A stretch of 64,000 nucleotides of DNA, taken from the NCBI GenBank assembly GCA_000827205.1, contig KN832555.1:2682479-2746478 (forward strand), given 5' to 3'. Below are positions 11,149 to 23,818 of the stretch, one piece after another (position 1 is the stretch's first letter; each line of letters opens with the position of its first letter). The position numbers and the translations under genes are program-made. The notes under the pieces are model-generated. The model worked only from the letters and a program-made list of their open reading frames with translations, was not told the DNA's origin and did not search any database. This DNA comes from Plicaturopsis crispa FD-325 SS-3 (Eukaryota; Basidiomycota; Agaricomycetes; Amylocorticiales; Amylocorticiaceae).

Positions 11149-13048
11149 CTAGATATCCACTCGTATACGCTGAATGATAGGTATAATCCTGTCCCACTCT
11201 TCCATTGCCTGTATCAACGTTTTGGTCAGTGGTTCGTTTGCATAAAGAAAGCAGATGAGGAAGGGACGTTATATGGAACGGGGCGCACCGATTTGTAGAA
11301 TTCGATCTGTCCATCGGCAAGGTTTCCCAACATCTCCTTCATCTCGGCCTCCTTCGCATACTGGAAGACGGCCTGCTCACGAAGAATCTCGTCGCTGAAA
11401 GCGTCGGACGTCTCGTGTGCAGTCGTCACAGCATCCTGGAGCTATGTTCGCGGATACCCATTTAGCAAGCTGCACACAAGATCCCACCAGGAGACATTCA
11501 AAAATACCTCTTTGATCTTGAGGTCCAACTTGCGCATCTTCTCGACCCGGCTCCGGTCGTCGTCCGCGCCCCGGATGGCGTCGACCCTGTCTTTCAGATA
11601 CGCGCCGAGCCCGAGGCCAGTGCTGCCCGCGTGGCCGCTGATGACGGCCGCTAGCCTGTCCCGCTCCGCTGTGACGCCCGACAGATAATCCGAAAGTTCT
11701 TCAAAATCCAGCTGTTTTTGTTCGCGCAGCTTGAGGACCGCGCGGTTGGCGTGCGAGTATGTCAATAGCGAGTGTAGATGGACGAGGTACGGGTCCGTTG
11801 TTGTTTGGGTCTATCGCAGACAATACTGAGCCCAGTCGCACAAGATGTGTTGTGACAGAGGGAGCGTACCAAGTGTCTTAACAGCGCGGAGAACTCGAGG
11901 AGCGTGTTCGAGAAATGGTTGAGCGGATCCGTGATCCCCGACTCCAGAAACCCGAGCCCCTGCACGGCGACGGCCAAATCATGATAATCTGCGGTGAGAT
12001 CTTCACCGGAGTCCAGGTTTCCATCTCATTTAGCCTCAGATACTCGATCTAATAATAACGGGAAAAATACCCATGTAACCGCAAAAGCAGACTCACCGTT
12101 GGTGCGGCTCCGGACGCGGCCCCATAGGCGCTCTGAGACTACGAGGCCTTCCTCGAACTTGTCGACGCCCTCGCGCATGGAGAGGAAACGTTCGTCGGGT
12201 TTGCGGACGCGTGCGAATGCGTTGAGGAGGGTGTCGGAGATGTTGTCGATGAGACCGGGGGAGGGTTCGGGGCCGGGTGGGTGTGCTAGATGTTGGTGCA
12301 TATGCACGTGCTGGAAAGGGATAAGTTGGTGCTAGTGAATTTTGCAAGAAGTAATGCTCACCCATTCGGTCGATTCGAAGAATGCGCGTACTAGAGTGCT
12401 TCTCTGCAGCGTAGGATGTCGTGAAACGCGCTGCATGAAGCGATGTAGACTGTGGCCTCATATATAAATTGGTTGAGGCATGCATGAAAGGAGCCGGGAC
12501 TTACTCCAGCCGCCGTCGTTCCATGAACTCGGGACTGAAACGGTCCCCTGTGATATACTCTGCATCATGTTGGCATTGAATGGGACACGGCCATGATATG
12601 CGGACGTACCTAGTCTGTGCTTGTCCGGAAGCGCGGGAACGACGCATGCTGGAAAGTCTTTGACGAGGTGGTCCCGCAGAAACACAAAGTCCTGGAAGCG
12701 GCGACGGGAGGATGGGTTGTTGGTGGAGAATATCGGTAGGTTGGTCTTCGAGAACATCGTCGTCAGTACTTTGTTGAGAATCGACGTTCGGAGTACACTC
12801 ACTTTAGCAGATACCAAGTAGGAGACATAGGCGTCCTTCGTCTCCGCCAGCTCTTTGACAGGATCCTTGACGCTCGTGATGAGATAGCCCTCCCATTTGG
12901 GATCGTGCGCGCTATGGCCCTCCTCCTCGTCCGCGGTGCTTTGCCTGAAACCAGGGCCAGACGGTGCTGCATCGTCATTGTCGGTGGATGGGTTGTTGGG
13001 CGATTCCCATGTTACACTGTCAAAGACGTCCTCGTCGTCTCCGAACAT
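11149..13048 (-). CDS. SNX4: Sorting nexin SNX4/ATG24-like (PX-BAR)
   Basis: Endosomal sorting nexin of about 480 aa. In yeast, Snx4/Atg24 recycles cargo from endosomes and supports selective autophagy. The start at 13048 opens an acidic leader (MFGDDEDVFDSVTW). The PX domain follows, with SSRRRFQDFVFLRDHLVKDF and PALPDKHRL as the phosphoinositide-binding core. The linker NAFARVRKPDERFLSMREGV is typical of SNX4. A long helical BAR region runs to the end (LREQKQLDFEELSDYLSGV, REQAVFQYAKEAEMKEMLG) and closes with IPIIQRIRVDI. Introns are short and in frame. The 194-bp gap to the divergent seven-TM gene is a likely shared promoter. Confidence 0.9.
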
Positions 13049-13242
13049 CCTTCAGAGACGGACTATTGCAGTAGGTGGCGAGAGACGGAGTTCGCGTGAA
13101 GGTTAGAAGCTGAGAGCGTCTAGGAGCGTCTAGGGCACTTCGCTGGAATTTCGGCGCTGTGCTGCGGCGGCTTCGGAATTGCTGCTGTACAAACGACCCT
13201 GCTTCAGTTCAGCGCTCAGCTTTACACCGTCAACTCTCCTTC
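13049..13242. promoter_or_regulatory. Divergent promoter SNX4 / seven-TM gene
   Basis: A 194-bp intergenic stretch between two start codons that point away from each other. It contains a tandem GAGCGTCTAG(GA)GCGTCTAG near 13111-13131. No clear TATA box was seen. Confidence 0.5.
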
Positions 13243-15699
13243 ATGGCACGAAATTTCTTACCGTACTGGCTGCAATGGCTATTGCTCGGCGTCTCGTGTG
13301 CGCTGGCGTACGAAGTTCCTGTCCTTGACACGGACTACTCGAGACAAGTATGCTCAGGCATGTGGGCAAACCAGAAGACCTACGTGAATGGTATGCGTGT
13401 CCTCTGTGCGATCCGGTATTCACGCTCACAAGTGAAACAAGTCAGCTTTGAGAGTGCCTCTCAAGGGCAGTTAGCCATGGTCATATACGAATGGGGTGAC
13501 ATGGCATATCTTGGCAAGGTCACCTCCATGATCGACGACACATTGCCGGTGAGTCCTGAATTCCCGCCCGTTGAGCGTCATTCACAATACACTCCACATA
13601 GCAGAAAACATATGTGTGCACGTCCGACGCGGTCAAAGGCGGCTTTTGCAGCAATGCGGAAGTTGGCAGATTTATTCTTGACCTTCCGGAGGGCAAGTCT
13701 ATCAACGAGACCAGCTTCTGGTCGGCCAGAGTCTCTTTATATTCTACAGCTACGAATGACAGCTCTGCCGTATCGTCTGCTGGTCTGTGGGACTCGCCAA
13801 CTGGAAACCCGACGCCACCAGTCAGCGAATGGGACACACCCTTCCTGCACCGCGAAGTTCGCGACGGCAGTTCGCAGATGCAAGTCCGCCAAAACTCTGC
13901 GCTCAACCCGAGCCCTAGTGGAATCTATCATTATAATGGAGAACCTATTCAGTACCAGGTTCGGAAAACAGGGTACTACTGTGTTGGTATGTTATAAGCT
14001 CACGTCCCAAGACATATTCATCCTAATGTATTCCACATAACAGCCATCGTGCCCGTTACTCTATTATCTCCTGCTCGCCAAGCTTCTACCGACGTTCCTT
14101 TCCACCCGTCATACAAAGGTCAAATTTTGTTCCAGAACACATTTGCTGGGAAATTGCCTGCCACCGACTACCCCAAAGTTAACGTATGTAGGCCCTCATC
14201 TCACCGACAAGATGTCTAATGTTTAAATGTCTCCTCCAGTTCTATTTCGCCATGTTCCTTGTTTACGCTGTCCTCGGCAGTGCCTGGGGCTGGCTATGCT
14301 ACCGCCAGAGGGACGAGCTACTCCCTATCCAGGTTAGTCGTTACATATATAAGTTGTTGACTCACTGTGAAGAATGTTCCTCTAGTATTATCTCTCCAGT
14401 CTCGTTGGCTTCTTGATCATTGAGATGGTCGCAAATTGGGGTGCGTTTGTATTGCTATCTTCGCCTGACCTCGTGACCAACGCGTTGTGTGGTAGCATAT
14501 TATCGGTATCTCAACGCACACGGGAAGGGCACAACCTCTACCGTATTCTTATTTGTCGGTCAGTCTCTTTCGTCCCGTCCATATGATCCTAAATTGAATA
14601 GATAACATTCAGTCGCCATCCTGGATGCGGGGCGAAATGCGCTGTCGTTCTTCATGCTCCTAGTCGTGTCTCTAGGACTCAGTGTCGTCCGTGAGTCTCT
14701 AGGACGTACGATGTTGAAGTGCCAATTGCTTGCTGGTGCACACTTTGTTTTCGGAGGTATGCAAAGCTTCTTCTCCAGACAGACATACGCTGATCTGGTG
14801 TCCAAAAGTGCTATATGCCGTGGGCATAGTCGAGCTTGAGCTGGAGTCAACGTCTGCACTTGTTCTGCTGCTCTTCGTGATCCCTCTCGCCTTCACCTTG
14901 AGCGGCTTCTTCTCGTGGATTCTCTATTCACTCAACGGTTAGTCATTCAACCTACATATAAGACGTATGTTTGTGGATGGCATCTGATGTTGACATTACC
15001 TAGCTACAATCGTGCAACTACGCACGCGCAAGCAGCATTACAAATTAGCTATGTTCCAGCGCCTCTACATCATATTACTGCTGGCCGTGGTGGTCGTTGC
15101 GGTATTTTTCGTTGTCTCGTCCCTGTCGTTCTCGGACCGTCTCGCAGAAGGTCCGTCCTGACTACGTCTAGCGACTGCTTATGCTGATACATGCTGCGTA
15201 GACTATGCCGCAAAAACATGGCAGAAGCGCTGGTGGCTGCTTGACGGCTGGCTAGCGCTATTGTTCCTTGTTGCATTCTCTGCCATCGCATTCCTGTGGC
15301 GACCATCGCCAAATAACAGAAGATGAGTATATGGTGTACTATTCAGTGACTGCCGTACTTACCTTCCTTCTCTTTACATTGGCGATGTCTGACGAGCTGG
15401 CACAAGACGAGGCCGATGCTGAGGACTACGATCTGGAGGCTTTGGAACATCGGACAAGACTCCGCGATGACGACGACGACGACGCTGCCACGCTTGTCGG
15501 TCGACGCGAGGGTGGTGCTATGGCTGAAGACCATGTTGTCTTTGAGATCGGTGATGAAGATGGAGGTAGCGACGATGACGAGGAGCTCACTGCGAAGAAG
15601 CATCGCGAAGAGCGGCCGTCGCTAGATGGTGGGGACCACGAACGGGAGGGCCTCATTAGCGGAGGCGGCCCACGAAGGGCCAAAAGCAAGGACGAGTAG
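13243..15699 (+). CDS. GOST-family seven-TM protein (PTM1/GPR107-like)
   Basis: Golgi/endomembrane seven-TM protein of about 590 aa. A signal peptide (LQWLLLGVSCALA) leads into a lumenal domain of about 250 residues with N-glycosylation sequons (NETS, NDSS). Seven hydrophobic helices follow, from FYFAMFLVYAVLGSAWGWL to WLALLFLVAFSAIAFLW. The family block just after the last helix is present (WRPSPNNRR then LAMSDELAQDE). The cytosolic tail is very acidic (DDDDDDAATL) with a DDDEEL stretch. Joining NNRR to LAMSDELAQ in frame requires removing 15323-15377, which begins ATGAGT and ends TTTAC: an AT-AC intron with no GT-AG alternative in frame. GPR107/PTM1 proteins act in Golgi-endosome traffic; the exact role here is not known. 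Confidence 0.9.
15323..15377 (+). other. AT-AC intron in the seven-TM gene
   Basis: This 55-nt intron starts A-TGAGTAT and ends CTTCTCTTTAC. The first six bases equal a strong GT donor (GTGAGT) with G1 changed to A, and no AG occurs near the 3' end. Removing exactly these bases gives codons for NNRRLAMSDELAQ, the conserved junction of this family. The donor does not match the U12 consensus ATATCCTT, so a U2-type AT-AC intron is the more likely reading. Confidence 0.7.
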
Positions 15700-15824
15700 T
15701 AGTATCGGACTGGTTCATTCTAATATGTTTCCCCTACTCTCATTACATGGTTTGTTATTTATGATGTGTAGCGTACATGCCCTGGAGATATTACGGCGCG
15801 GAAAGCAAAAGGATAGCGAGGGGT

Positions 15825-18800
15825 CTAGTCTCTGATACGGCCAGAGGAAACTGTATACAAGCGTGCGGCGATATTCATACTTTGCAATTCCTGGTTGCAA
15901 ATGAGTCAATACATGCAGAGTGCGATAGCGAAATGGCCAACGAACCTGGAAGAGTAGCTTGGCAGCATACGGAATGTAAAGTTGGGAGCAAGCCGTCTTG
16001 TTTTTGCATGCACGGCACTCGAAGCTTTGTTTCTTCAAGTTGGCGATGGCCGTTAAGCCACATCTATTGCAGATGCCATTAGTGGGATGTCGAAAGCATA
16101 GAGTTTACAGACACTTACATGTCGCAAACGTGCAGACGGTATGCATCACTGGCCTCGAATAGACGCTCCTTGAGGAAACCAGCGATTCCGTGCGAGATCA
16201 TGCAATCACGTTCCATCTCTCCGAAACGCAGACCACCATCACGACTCCTACCCTCCACCGGCTGCCTCGTCAATATTTGCACGGGACCTCGGGCTCGGGA
16301 GTGAATCTTGTCGTCGACCATATGCTTTAGTCGCTGGTAGTATGTCGGTCCAAGGTAGACCTGCGCTTGGAGTTTCCGCCCGGTGTGCCCATGATACATG
16401 ACTTCCAGCCCACGTTTCTGGTACCCTCGGTCGAGAAGGTATTTCGAAACAGACTCGACGGTGAGCTCCGTGAACGGTGTCGCATCACCTTCGTTGCCGA
16501 TGAGCGTGGCGACTTTGGAAAGCAAACACTCAACCAAATGTCCGATGGTCATACGGGATGGAATAGCGTGAGGGTTGATGATGATGTCGGGGACGATACC
16601 CTCCGAGGTGAATGGCATGTCTTCCTGCCGGTAGGTGATACCGATGGTACCTTTTTGACCGTGACGGGAGGCGAACTTGTCGCCGATTTGTGGGATACGA
16701 CTGGACCGTACGCGCACCTTTACGAATTTCTGGCCTTCGGAGTTGGTCGTGATCAACACTTGATCAACGATTCCGTTTTCTGTGCTTTTCAAAGGCGTAG
16801 ACACATCCCGCCTGGTGTGCGTCCGTGTCCGCTGGCCGAGCTCTTCACTGTCTGGAGGGATGGGTGCCGTTTTACCTATGATGATGTCCTCGCCTGTGAC
16901 ACCAGTCCCAGGAGCAATTAAACCATCGTCCTCGATCTTGTCGTAAGTCCCGTGCTTCATTCGAAGCGTGTTCTCTCGAACTGGTTTCTCGAATTCCTCC
17001 AGCTGCTGGACGCCGCTCTTCTTCTCGAGGTCCATGTAACTCCGGTAGTAGATACTGCGGAACAGACCGCGATCGATGGAGCTCTGGTTCATGATGACGG
17101 AATCTTCCTGGTTATAACCGCTGTAGCAGAGGATAGCAACAATGGCGTTCTGACCCGCGGGAAGTTCACGGAACTTGAGATATTCCATGGAACGGGTGGT
17201 AGCGAGAGGTTTTTGAGGGTAGTAGAGGATATTGGCCATCGTGTCCATGCGAATCAGGAAGTTAGTGAGGAAGATGCCCATGGCTTGCTTGCCCATGGCG
17301 GACTGATAAGTGTTACGCGGCGACTGCAAAGACAATTAGCGGGATTATATGCAGAATTAAGAAGGCTACGTACTTGGTTGTGATCGGGGAAAGGAATGAT
17401 GCTCGCGGCAACACCCAAGATCATACTAGGGTGAATCTCGCAATGCGTCCACGTATGCGCATTGATGCCCGCTTTCAGACGTGCGGCGGGGTCGAATTCC
17501 TCGTCATTGTGAGGGTCAATGCCACTAGACTGGAGACGCGACGTGTCCAAGTCCTGCGGGGTCATCGAGATCATGACGGTTTCCTCTTCCTCAGCGTCAA
17601 GTAGTTCCACGATACCACCTTTGATCAACTGTTCCCACTTGTACGGCTCGCCGTTATCGTCCATTCCCTGTCCAAGCCAGTTGACGTGCTTTTTCTGGAG
17701 TATGAGCTGCTGGTTCTCGACGATGAAAAGCGGTCGGCAGACCCGACCCGCATCCGTGTACAAGCGCAACTCTTTCTCTCGGATATCTCGCACGACCGAT
17801 ACCTCAGGACTGATATCGTCCTTCCGACGAAGTTTCTTGATGGTTTTGACGAGGTTGGCGGGATCACGATGCACGCCCATCCACACACCATTCACGAACA
17901 CCTTTGTGCAGGGCGTAGATGAATGTGCGTTCTCCTCGAGAGACTCCAGACCCCACTCCTCCAAGAATTCGATGACCGGCGCGGAGTAAGATCCGACAGA
18001 GATACACGCCATGAGGGCCAGGTTCTTGACGAGACCGCAGGCTTGACCTTCTGGAGTCTCGGCAGGACACACCATCCCCCAATGCGTGTTGTGCAACTGG
18101 CGGGGCTTCGCGATTTTACCCTCTCGCCCAAGAGGAGTATTACAGCGACGCAAATGGGAGAGTGTCGAGGCGTACGTGTATCGGTTGAGCACCTGGGATA
18201 CACCGGCTTTCGAAGACATGGACTTTTTCTGGTCGCCCCAGTTGCCGGTGGCGAGGGAGTACTTGAGTCCATTTGTGATCGTCTGGTGCTTGACTGCAAG
18301 AGCGAGATTGAACTCCTTTTTGGTCTCGACACACTACAAATATAATGAGCAGGCGCGGACAAGGGACAATAACGAGTGAGGTACCTTCTGCAAATACCGA
18401 TATACATCCTTCGTCAGCTTGCGGAACAGCATTCGGAACAGGTTGGCAAGCAGAGGTCCGGCCAAATCCAGCCTCTTCTTTCCAAAATGATCACGATCGT
18501 CCAGCTCTCGCCGCTCCAATGCGGCAAGCAACAGACGGTGTATCATGTATCCAAAGAAGTACGCCTTCTTCGACTCGGACCCTTCGCTCATGGACACATG
18601 AGGCAACATCTCCTTCTGTAGAATCTCCTGCGCGTAGCGGATACGACGCTCGCGCGATAGACCTGTCGTCGTACCACGATTGCCAATGAAGTCGAGCGCG
18701 ACCTCTCGGTCTTGGATGACGAAACCATCATCTATACAGGGTTTCAGCATCTCCAGCATCTGCGCATCCTGCATGTCGTAGCATATGTGCTCCAAGATAT

Positions 18801-19892
18801 CACGGTCGGAGATAACTCCCAGCGCACGAAAGACGACCCATATTGGTATGTCGACTTTGATGTAAGGGATAGTCGCCTTCATCACATTGCCAAGCTGCAG
18901 ATGCACATATTAACTTCAGTGCCACCAGCAATACCAGCCCACACTCACGGATCGTTCTTGGTTTCGATGGAACATCTTGACCTGGAATTGACTTATCGTC
19001 TTTCCACCCTTCTCTACAGCACTTCGAATCTCCGCCAAGAAATTTATTGGCGACGGTTGAGCCTTTGCGAACACGTAGACGTGATTCGTAGCCATTCGTT
19101 CTTGGGCAATGAGGACTTTCTCCGAGCCGTTGATAATGAAGTAACCACCAGAGTCGTAGGGGCATTCGTTCAGGTCATAGAGATCTTGCTCCTGCAGGTC
19201 ACGAAGGATACAGAAGGTAGACCGCAGCATGATAGGCACCTGACAGAATATCGGGAACATTAAACAACTGAGGTCTACGACGCATTCAACGCGATGCTTA
19301 CCTTGCCAATCCATACTTTCGTGGTGTCCTCCGGCGAATCCTCCTGCTCTGCCTCCCACGCGATATCCCCTGGCGCGCCGTCAGGGTCTTCACGTCCAAC
19401 TAAAACCCGCTTCTTCATCTCGATGTAAAGCGGCGCAGAGTACGTCAAATTTCGCAGTCGCGCTTCTTGTGGAAAGACCGGCACGACGGATCCATCTGCC
19501 TCTGTAACCGTTGGTCGGGACAGATATATCTGGCCAAACTTGATTTCATAGCGCCGCGTCATGTCCGTGTCGTGTCCGGAGTGCTGGTCCGCCTGGTCAA
19601 GGATGAGGTCTGCGTTCTCATCGACAAGTTCTTGCATCGTGTTCTGCACAAACTCGTCAAAAGAGTCGAGTTGTTGCCGGACGAGACCTTTCTGGTCGAA
19701 GAAGCTCGATATCACAGTCCAGCAGTCCTCTTGCGATATCTCTTCCTCTACCTCGTCGTCGTCGTCCATGTTATACGCAGAGTCATCGTAGGAATATGGA
19801 TCCTGGGATGGGTTGAAGTCTCGAGGAACAGAATTTTTGAGACCGTGCGCATTAGCATATATGAAAGCACGTCAATATATACCTTGGCTCAT
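15825..19892 (-). CDS. RPB2: RNA polymerase II second-largest subunit RPB2
   Basis: Catalytic subunit of RNA polymerase II, about 1190 aa, in roughly nine exons. The proposed first exon is only ten nucleotides of coding (MSQ plus one base, start at 19892), spliced to [14 protein letters not shown]. Landmarks run in order: the [20 protein letters not shown] lobe, [40 protein letters not shown] (fork/active-site region), the hybrid-binding block [20 protein letters not shown], and [11 protein letters not shown] with [35 protein letters not shown] leads to the C-terminal clamp, where paired cysteines HVCDICGL and FECRACKN bind zinc. It ends [17 protein letters not shown]. Length and motif set are those of RPB2, not RPA2 or RPC2. 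Confidence 0.97.
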
Positions 19893-20342
19893 GATTCCAG
19901 GCTAAAAAACCAGAAGACAAGTACGACCGCCTAGGAATGAACAAGAGCTTGACCAGAGCTTCGTATACGACCGACGCGATTGATTTTGTGAGAAGCAGCG
20001 TTCCAGAAAGCCCAGCGACAGATATGGGTAGTAAACGCGAGCAGGAGATGTGCTGGGCAGAAACAAGGCGGAGGAGGACGTCGGCGTCGACGAGCAAGAG
20101 CCGTTGCTCAGCGTTATTGACGTCTGTTTACCAAATACCGTCTCAGCCACCCCCGACCCGCTTTCGGACTCGGACACGCTCCCCGCGCTCGACTGCCGCC
20201 GCTGGGCTTGCATTTCATGCGCATCCTCCTCTGACCTCTACCTTTCATTCTCTTTGGCGTCTTGGGGTGACTGCGTGCAAGTTCTCTATAACACAACTAC
20301 TGGGACTTGCGCATTTCGACCGTCAATTGTGTCAGACAGCAT
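19893..20342. promoter_or_regulatory. Divergent promoter region RPB2 / coiled-coil TM gene
   Basis: About 450 bp between divergent starts. Overlapping open frames exist on both strands (for example 20050-20385 on + and 20213-19902 on -), but neither shows a recognisable domain. They are probably leader sequence of the two genes. An upstream in-frame ATG at 20307 could add 12 residues to the + gene. Confidence 0.4.
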
Positions 20343-23300
20343 ATGGAAGAGTCGAATCATGCATCATCTTCTACTGGCAACGTAGCGCCCTCCATTTCCC
20401 CCAGGCAATCCTTCCGCTTTCCAGGAAGGGACCAATTTTCGGACCGCCAAGGCTCCTCTGGGGGTGAGAGCCTTCCCAGGTCGCTCGACATTTCCTCTGT
20501 CGGTCGCAAGGCGGGCTCGGATCAGTCGCCGCTGCGGACTGACGTCCGACGCCGAGTTCGCTCCGTCGACGTCGAGACCAACCGCGATGACTATCACCGC
20601 TCCATCGGTCGTGCCGAGTCTAGCAGGTCGGGCGCCAACCGGTTAACCATCACGCGCAATTCTCCAAAGGATAAAGGCCCAGCTGAGCTCAACGTTACTG
20701 ACGAGTTCGGTTCTACGAGTTTCTCTGATGAGTATGACTTATGTTCGTCCAATCGTTTGCAATACATGTTTCTCTCCGTAGCATTGACTCGTAACCTTCA
20801 GCACAGGATGGCAAGTTATCTAGAACCAGACACTTGGGTTTCAAACTCACAGTTTCTGCGCAGATCCTCGTATTCTTCAAGATGTACAGCGTGCGCTCAA
20901 CTTGAGGGCGCGACGCGAGTCGCGTCTCAAGAACATGCAGTCGCAGTCGCCGCTCAAAGGAGGAGGCTCTAAATCAGCCAATGCATCCAGGGCATCCTCA
21001 ACCCACGCCTCGTCGTCTCCAACGCAAACGACATTTCCCCCTGGGACTAATCCCTTCGCGTCCACTCGCTCTTCCTCAGAAATTGACTTTAGCCCATCTG
21101 TCGGCCTCGTACCTCTTCACCCTGTCCCCACGACGTCGGATAATGGTGCTACACTTGACTGGACAAGCTCGACGTCAGACAACGAGAAGTCTGAGAGACG
21201 GTGGACAATGTCTATCAGCAAACGGAAGGATAAAGAGAAACCTCCAGCGCCGAGCATCGTCGAGAAACACGTTGTAATACATAACGGTATGTGCACCTCG
21301 CACCTTCTCCATTTCTGAGTATCAATGTACGCGTGCTCTTAGAGAAACTTGTCCGCATCAAGAGCAAGGCCAGTCCACAGACACTTCGCAAGGCAAACAT
21401 CACTCGGAACCAGCTTCAAAGACGATACACGCTCGTGTACAACTCCCTGTTGCCGTCACACCGGCCATTCAACCTCGCTGCTGTTGCACGCTGGTACCGT
21501 ACTCAAGACCAGCAGATCAGATCGTCAATTGACGCGGTCGAGCCTTTGACATGGCTGAAGCACCTACTGGACAAACGCGGTGCAAATCTATCCACTCGTT
21601 CGCCGTGGCATTTATCCGCACTCATTGCTGAAGAGTACGTGAAGCGTCAAATGCGATCAGATGCAATGGCGACTATCCCAGAAGTACCTAGCCCAGATGG
21701 ACTGTCCCCTACAGACCAGTCTCCTACCTCGCAGTCACTAGGCCCCGCATTGAGCCCGCAGCGCACCCGTGCGTCCTCGCATTATTCCCTAGGGCCAACC
21801 TTCAGTAAATCGCTCGACGGACACGTTTCTTTTGAGCCACTGGTTGATTCCGCCCGAAGTTCTGTGGACGACACTCGCAGGAATGCCGATGGCCCGTCCA
21901 GAGCGTATCGTTACTCCTTGCCGGCGAATACTACGTCGCCGCACAGCTCTATACAGAGTATTTTCAGCGGCTCATCCAATTACCACCCTCCGCATATTGT
22001 GTCGCCTGCCAGCAGTCGTCTGCACCTCCGTGACCTTGCAACTCGGCTCGGTCGCCGACGACGTGGGAACGATAGTGATGGCGCATCTTCCTCCGCCCGG
22101 GACTCGTTATCAGAGGAGCCGAGTCGCTCGGACGACGGTGCGGTGGGACGATATCGAAAGCGAGGTGTTCGACCCCCCGAATTAGAGCCAGAGTCCTCTG
22201 GCAGACAGAGCGCCGACCGGGAACGGGTTGTCCGGTCTGGGGACCGTTCAGATCCAGAGAGAACTGCAAATTCAAGTCTCCAGGTGCCTCATACGGCGAA
22301 GCATCAAAGGCCATTTTTATCGGACGGAGAGTCTACTGCGATGTTGCGTCCTCCCTGGCAGTCCTCACAGTCGCCAGCCACACCTACTCCGCGTATAGTA
22401 TCCCGAGGCAGGGATCGTGCTTCCCTTCCTACTGCAGACCAACTTGTTCTCGGAGAGCAGAAACGCCAACAAGAAGCGGACGAAGAGAAAGAACGCTACG
22501 AGTACGACCACAAGGCTATGTATGTGCATGTGTTTCGTATTGTACTCGGTCCAGCCACTGACACTTGGTTTTCGATAGGGTACTCGACGATCTCATTGCT
22601 CAGAATCGCAGGGTTCGGGTGCTTCTTCAACGGATCGCAGCCGGCGTACGCGAGTGCGAAATGCTTGAGTCAGGACTCATGAAATTCCTCGGGCTACCTC
22701 ATCGCGGAATCCCGCCAGAGCTTATAGAAGCATTTAGCCACGATCCTTCGGCTGTGACGGGCGCGACACGGCGGTTTCAAGGTTGGAGAGCCGTGGAAGA
22801 CATCCATAATCGCATAAGACGACAGCGGGACACCTTCCGCCTCTTTTTGTCCGTTGCTCAGGAGGGTGGAGTTTTTTCTTCGCCACAAAATGTTCTGGAC
22901 GATCCTATAAAGTCGTTAGGCTCGGCGTTGGAGAAACTGGAAGTACATCAACGGGACGTCACCAAGAGAGCCCACGAGGTGGCCGAAGTCTTGGCTAAAG
23001 TCAAGAGCGTGCACGCCGTCGTGAAGTCAGAGTATAACGATACCTTGTCGCATACGTCTGTCGTCTATCCCGAGGTGCGTTTGTTTCTATCTCACTAAGA
23101 TTATTCCTTCTCAACCCTGCGTGCTTCGTTAGCTCTCTCACATAGTCGGGCTAGAGGAGAGCTACAAGGATCAATACCAACAGTTCTGGGAGCTGGGCAT
23201 GGACGCTCTGACGCTCCTCCTGGACACGGTGACGCCCTTCTGGCGGAATTACGGCAAGACCATTGGCGAGGATGTACAGGACTTTCTCGTAGTCCCGCTG

Positions 23301-23627
23301 TACCGCAACGAGTTCACTGGTGAGCCGAAGCGGTACAAAATCAAGCATCTTCCACGGCGCTCGATGCGGCACTGGCTTGGGTTGCACCTGTTCTCACTCA
23401 TTACTGCGGTCGTGACGTTCCTGCAGACGCGGGCGGCAGTGCAGTCGATGGCTTACTACCGCCTCGACTTCATTGGGCACCCGGGGTTGTGGTGGACGGC
23501 CATGCCATTCTTCTGGATCGGGATCTTCATACAGTGGTGCGCAGTCGCGATTGAGTTCTGCATCTGCTTTGCGGAGTTGGGAGTGGTGGTGTGGTGGCTC
23601 GGGTGGTCGGTTAAGATCTTTAACTAG
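20343..23627 (+). CDS. Large Ser-rich coiled-coil protein with C-terminal TM segments
   Basis: I do not recognise a named family. About 950 aa in six or more exons. The N-terminal third is Ser/Arg-rich and disordered (MEESNHASSSTGNVAPSISP). A conserved-looking helical block follows (KLVRIKSKASPQTLRKANIT, FNLAAVARWYRTQDQQIR, LTWLKHLLDKRG). A long Ser/Pro/Arg-rich linker comes next, then a charged coiled coil (EKERYEYDHK, LIAQNRRVRVLLQRIAAGVR). The C-terminus has hydrophobic helices (LHLFSLITAVVTFL, WWTAMPFFWIGIFIQWCAVA, AELGVVVWWLGW) separated by an amphipathic stretch. It looks like a membrane-anchored scaffold, which is inference. The start is the first ATG giving a hydrophilic Ser-rich start; 20307 is the alternative. 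Confidence 0.75.
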
Positions 23628-23818
23628 CCGCTGGCTATGGCTGATTGTTTCAGTTTATTCGTTCGTTCGCTCATTTCACTCGGATTTCAGGACTCCACGC
23701 TTTCGCTTTCACTCACGCTGTCCTGCATTATGTATACTTTATTCGGCCTTAAGCTGCCTTGTGTACCCAGGAGATATCCATTATTCGCTACGATAATCAG
23801 TAATGTAATTATATGCAT

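Noticed and set aside
16367-16921. 184-codon open frame antisense to RPB2
   Set aside because: RPB2 is certain on the other strand; this frame has no recognisable features.
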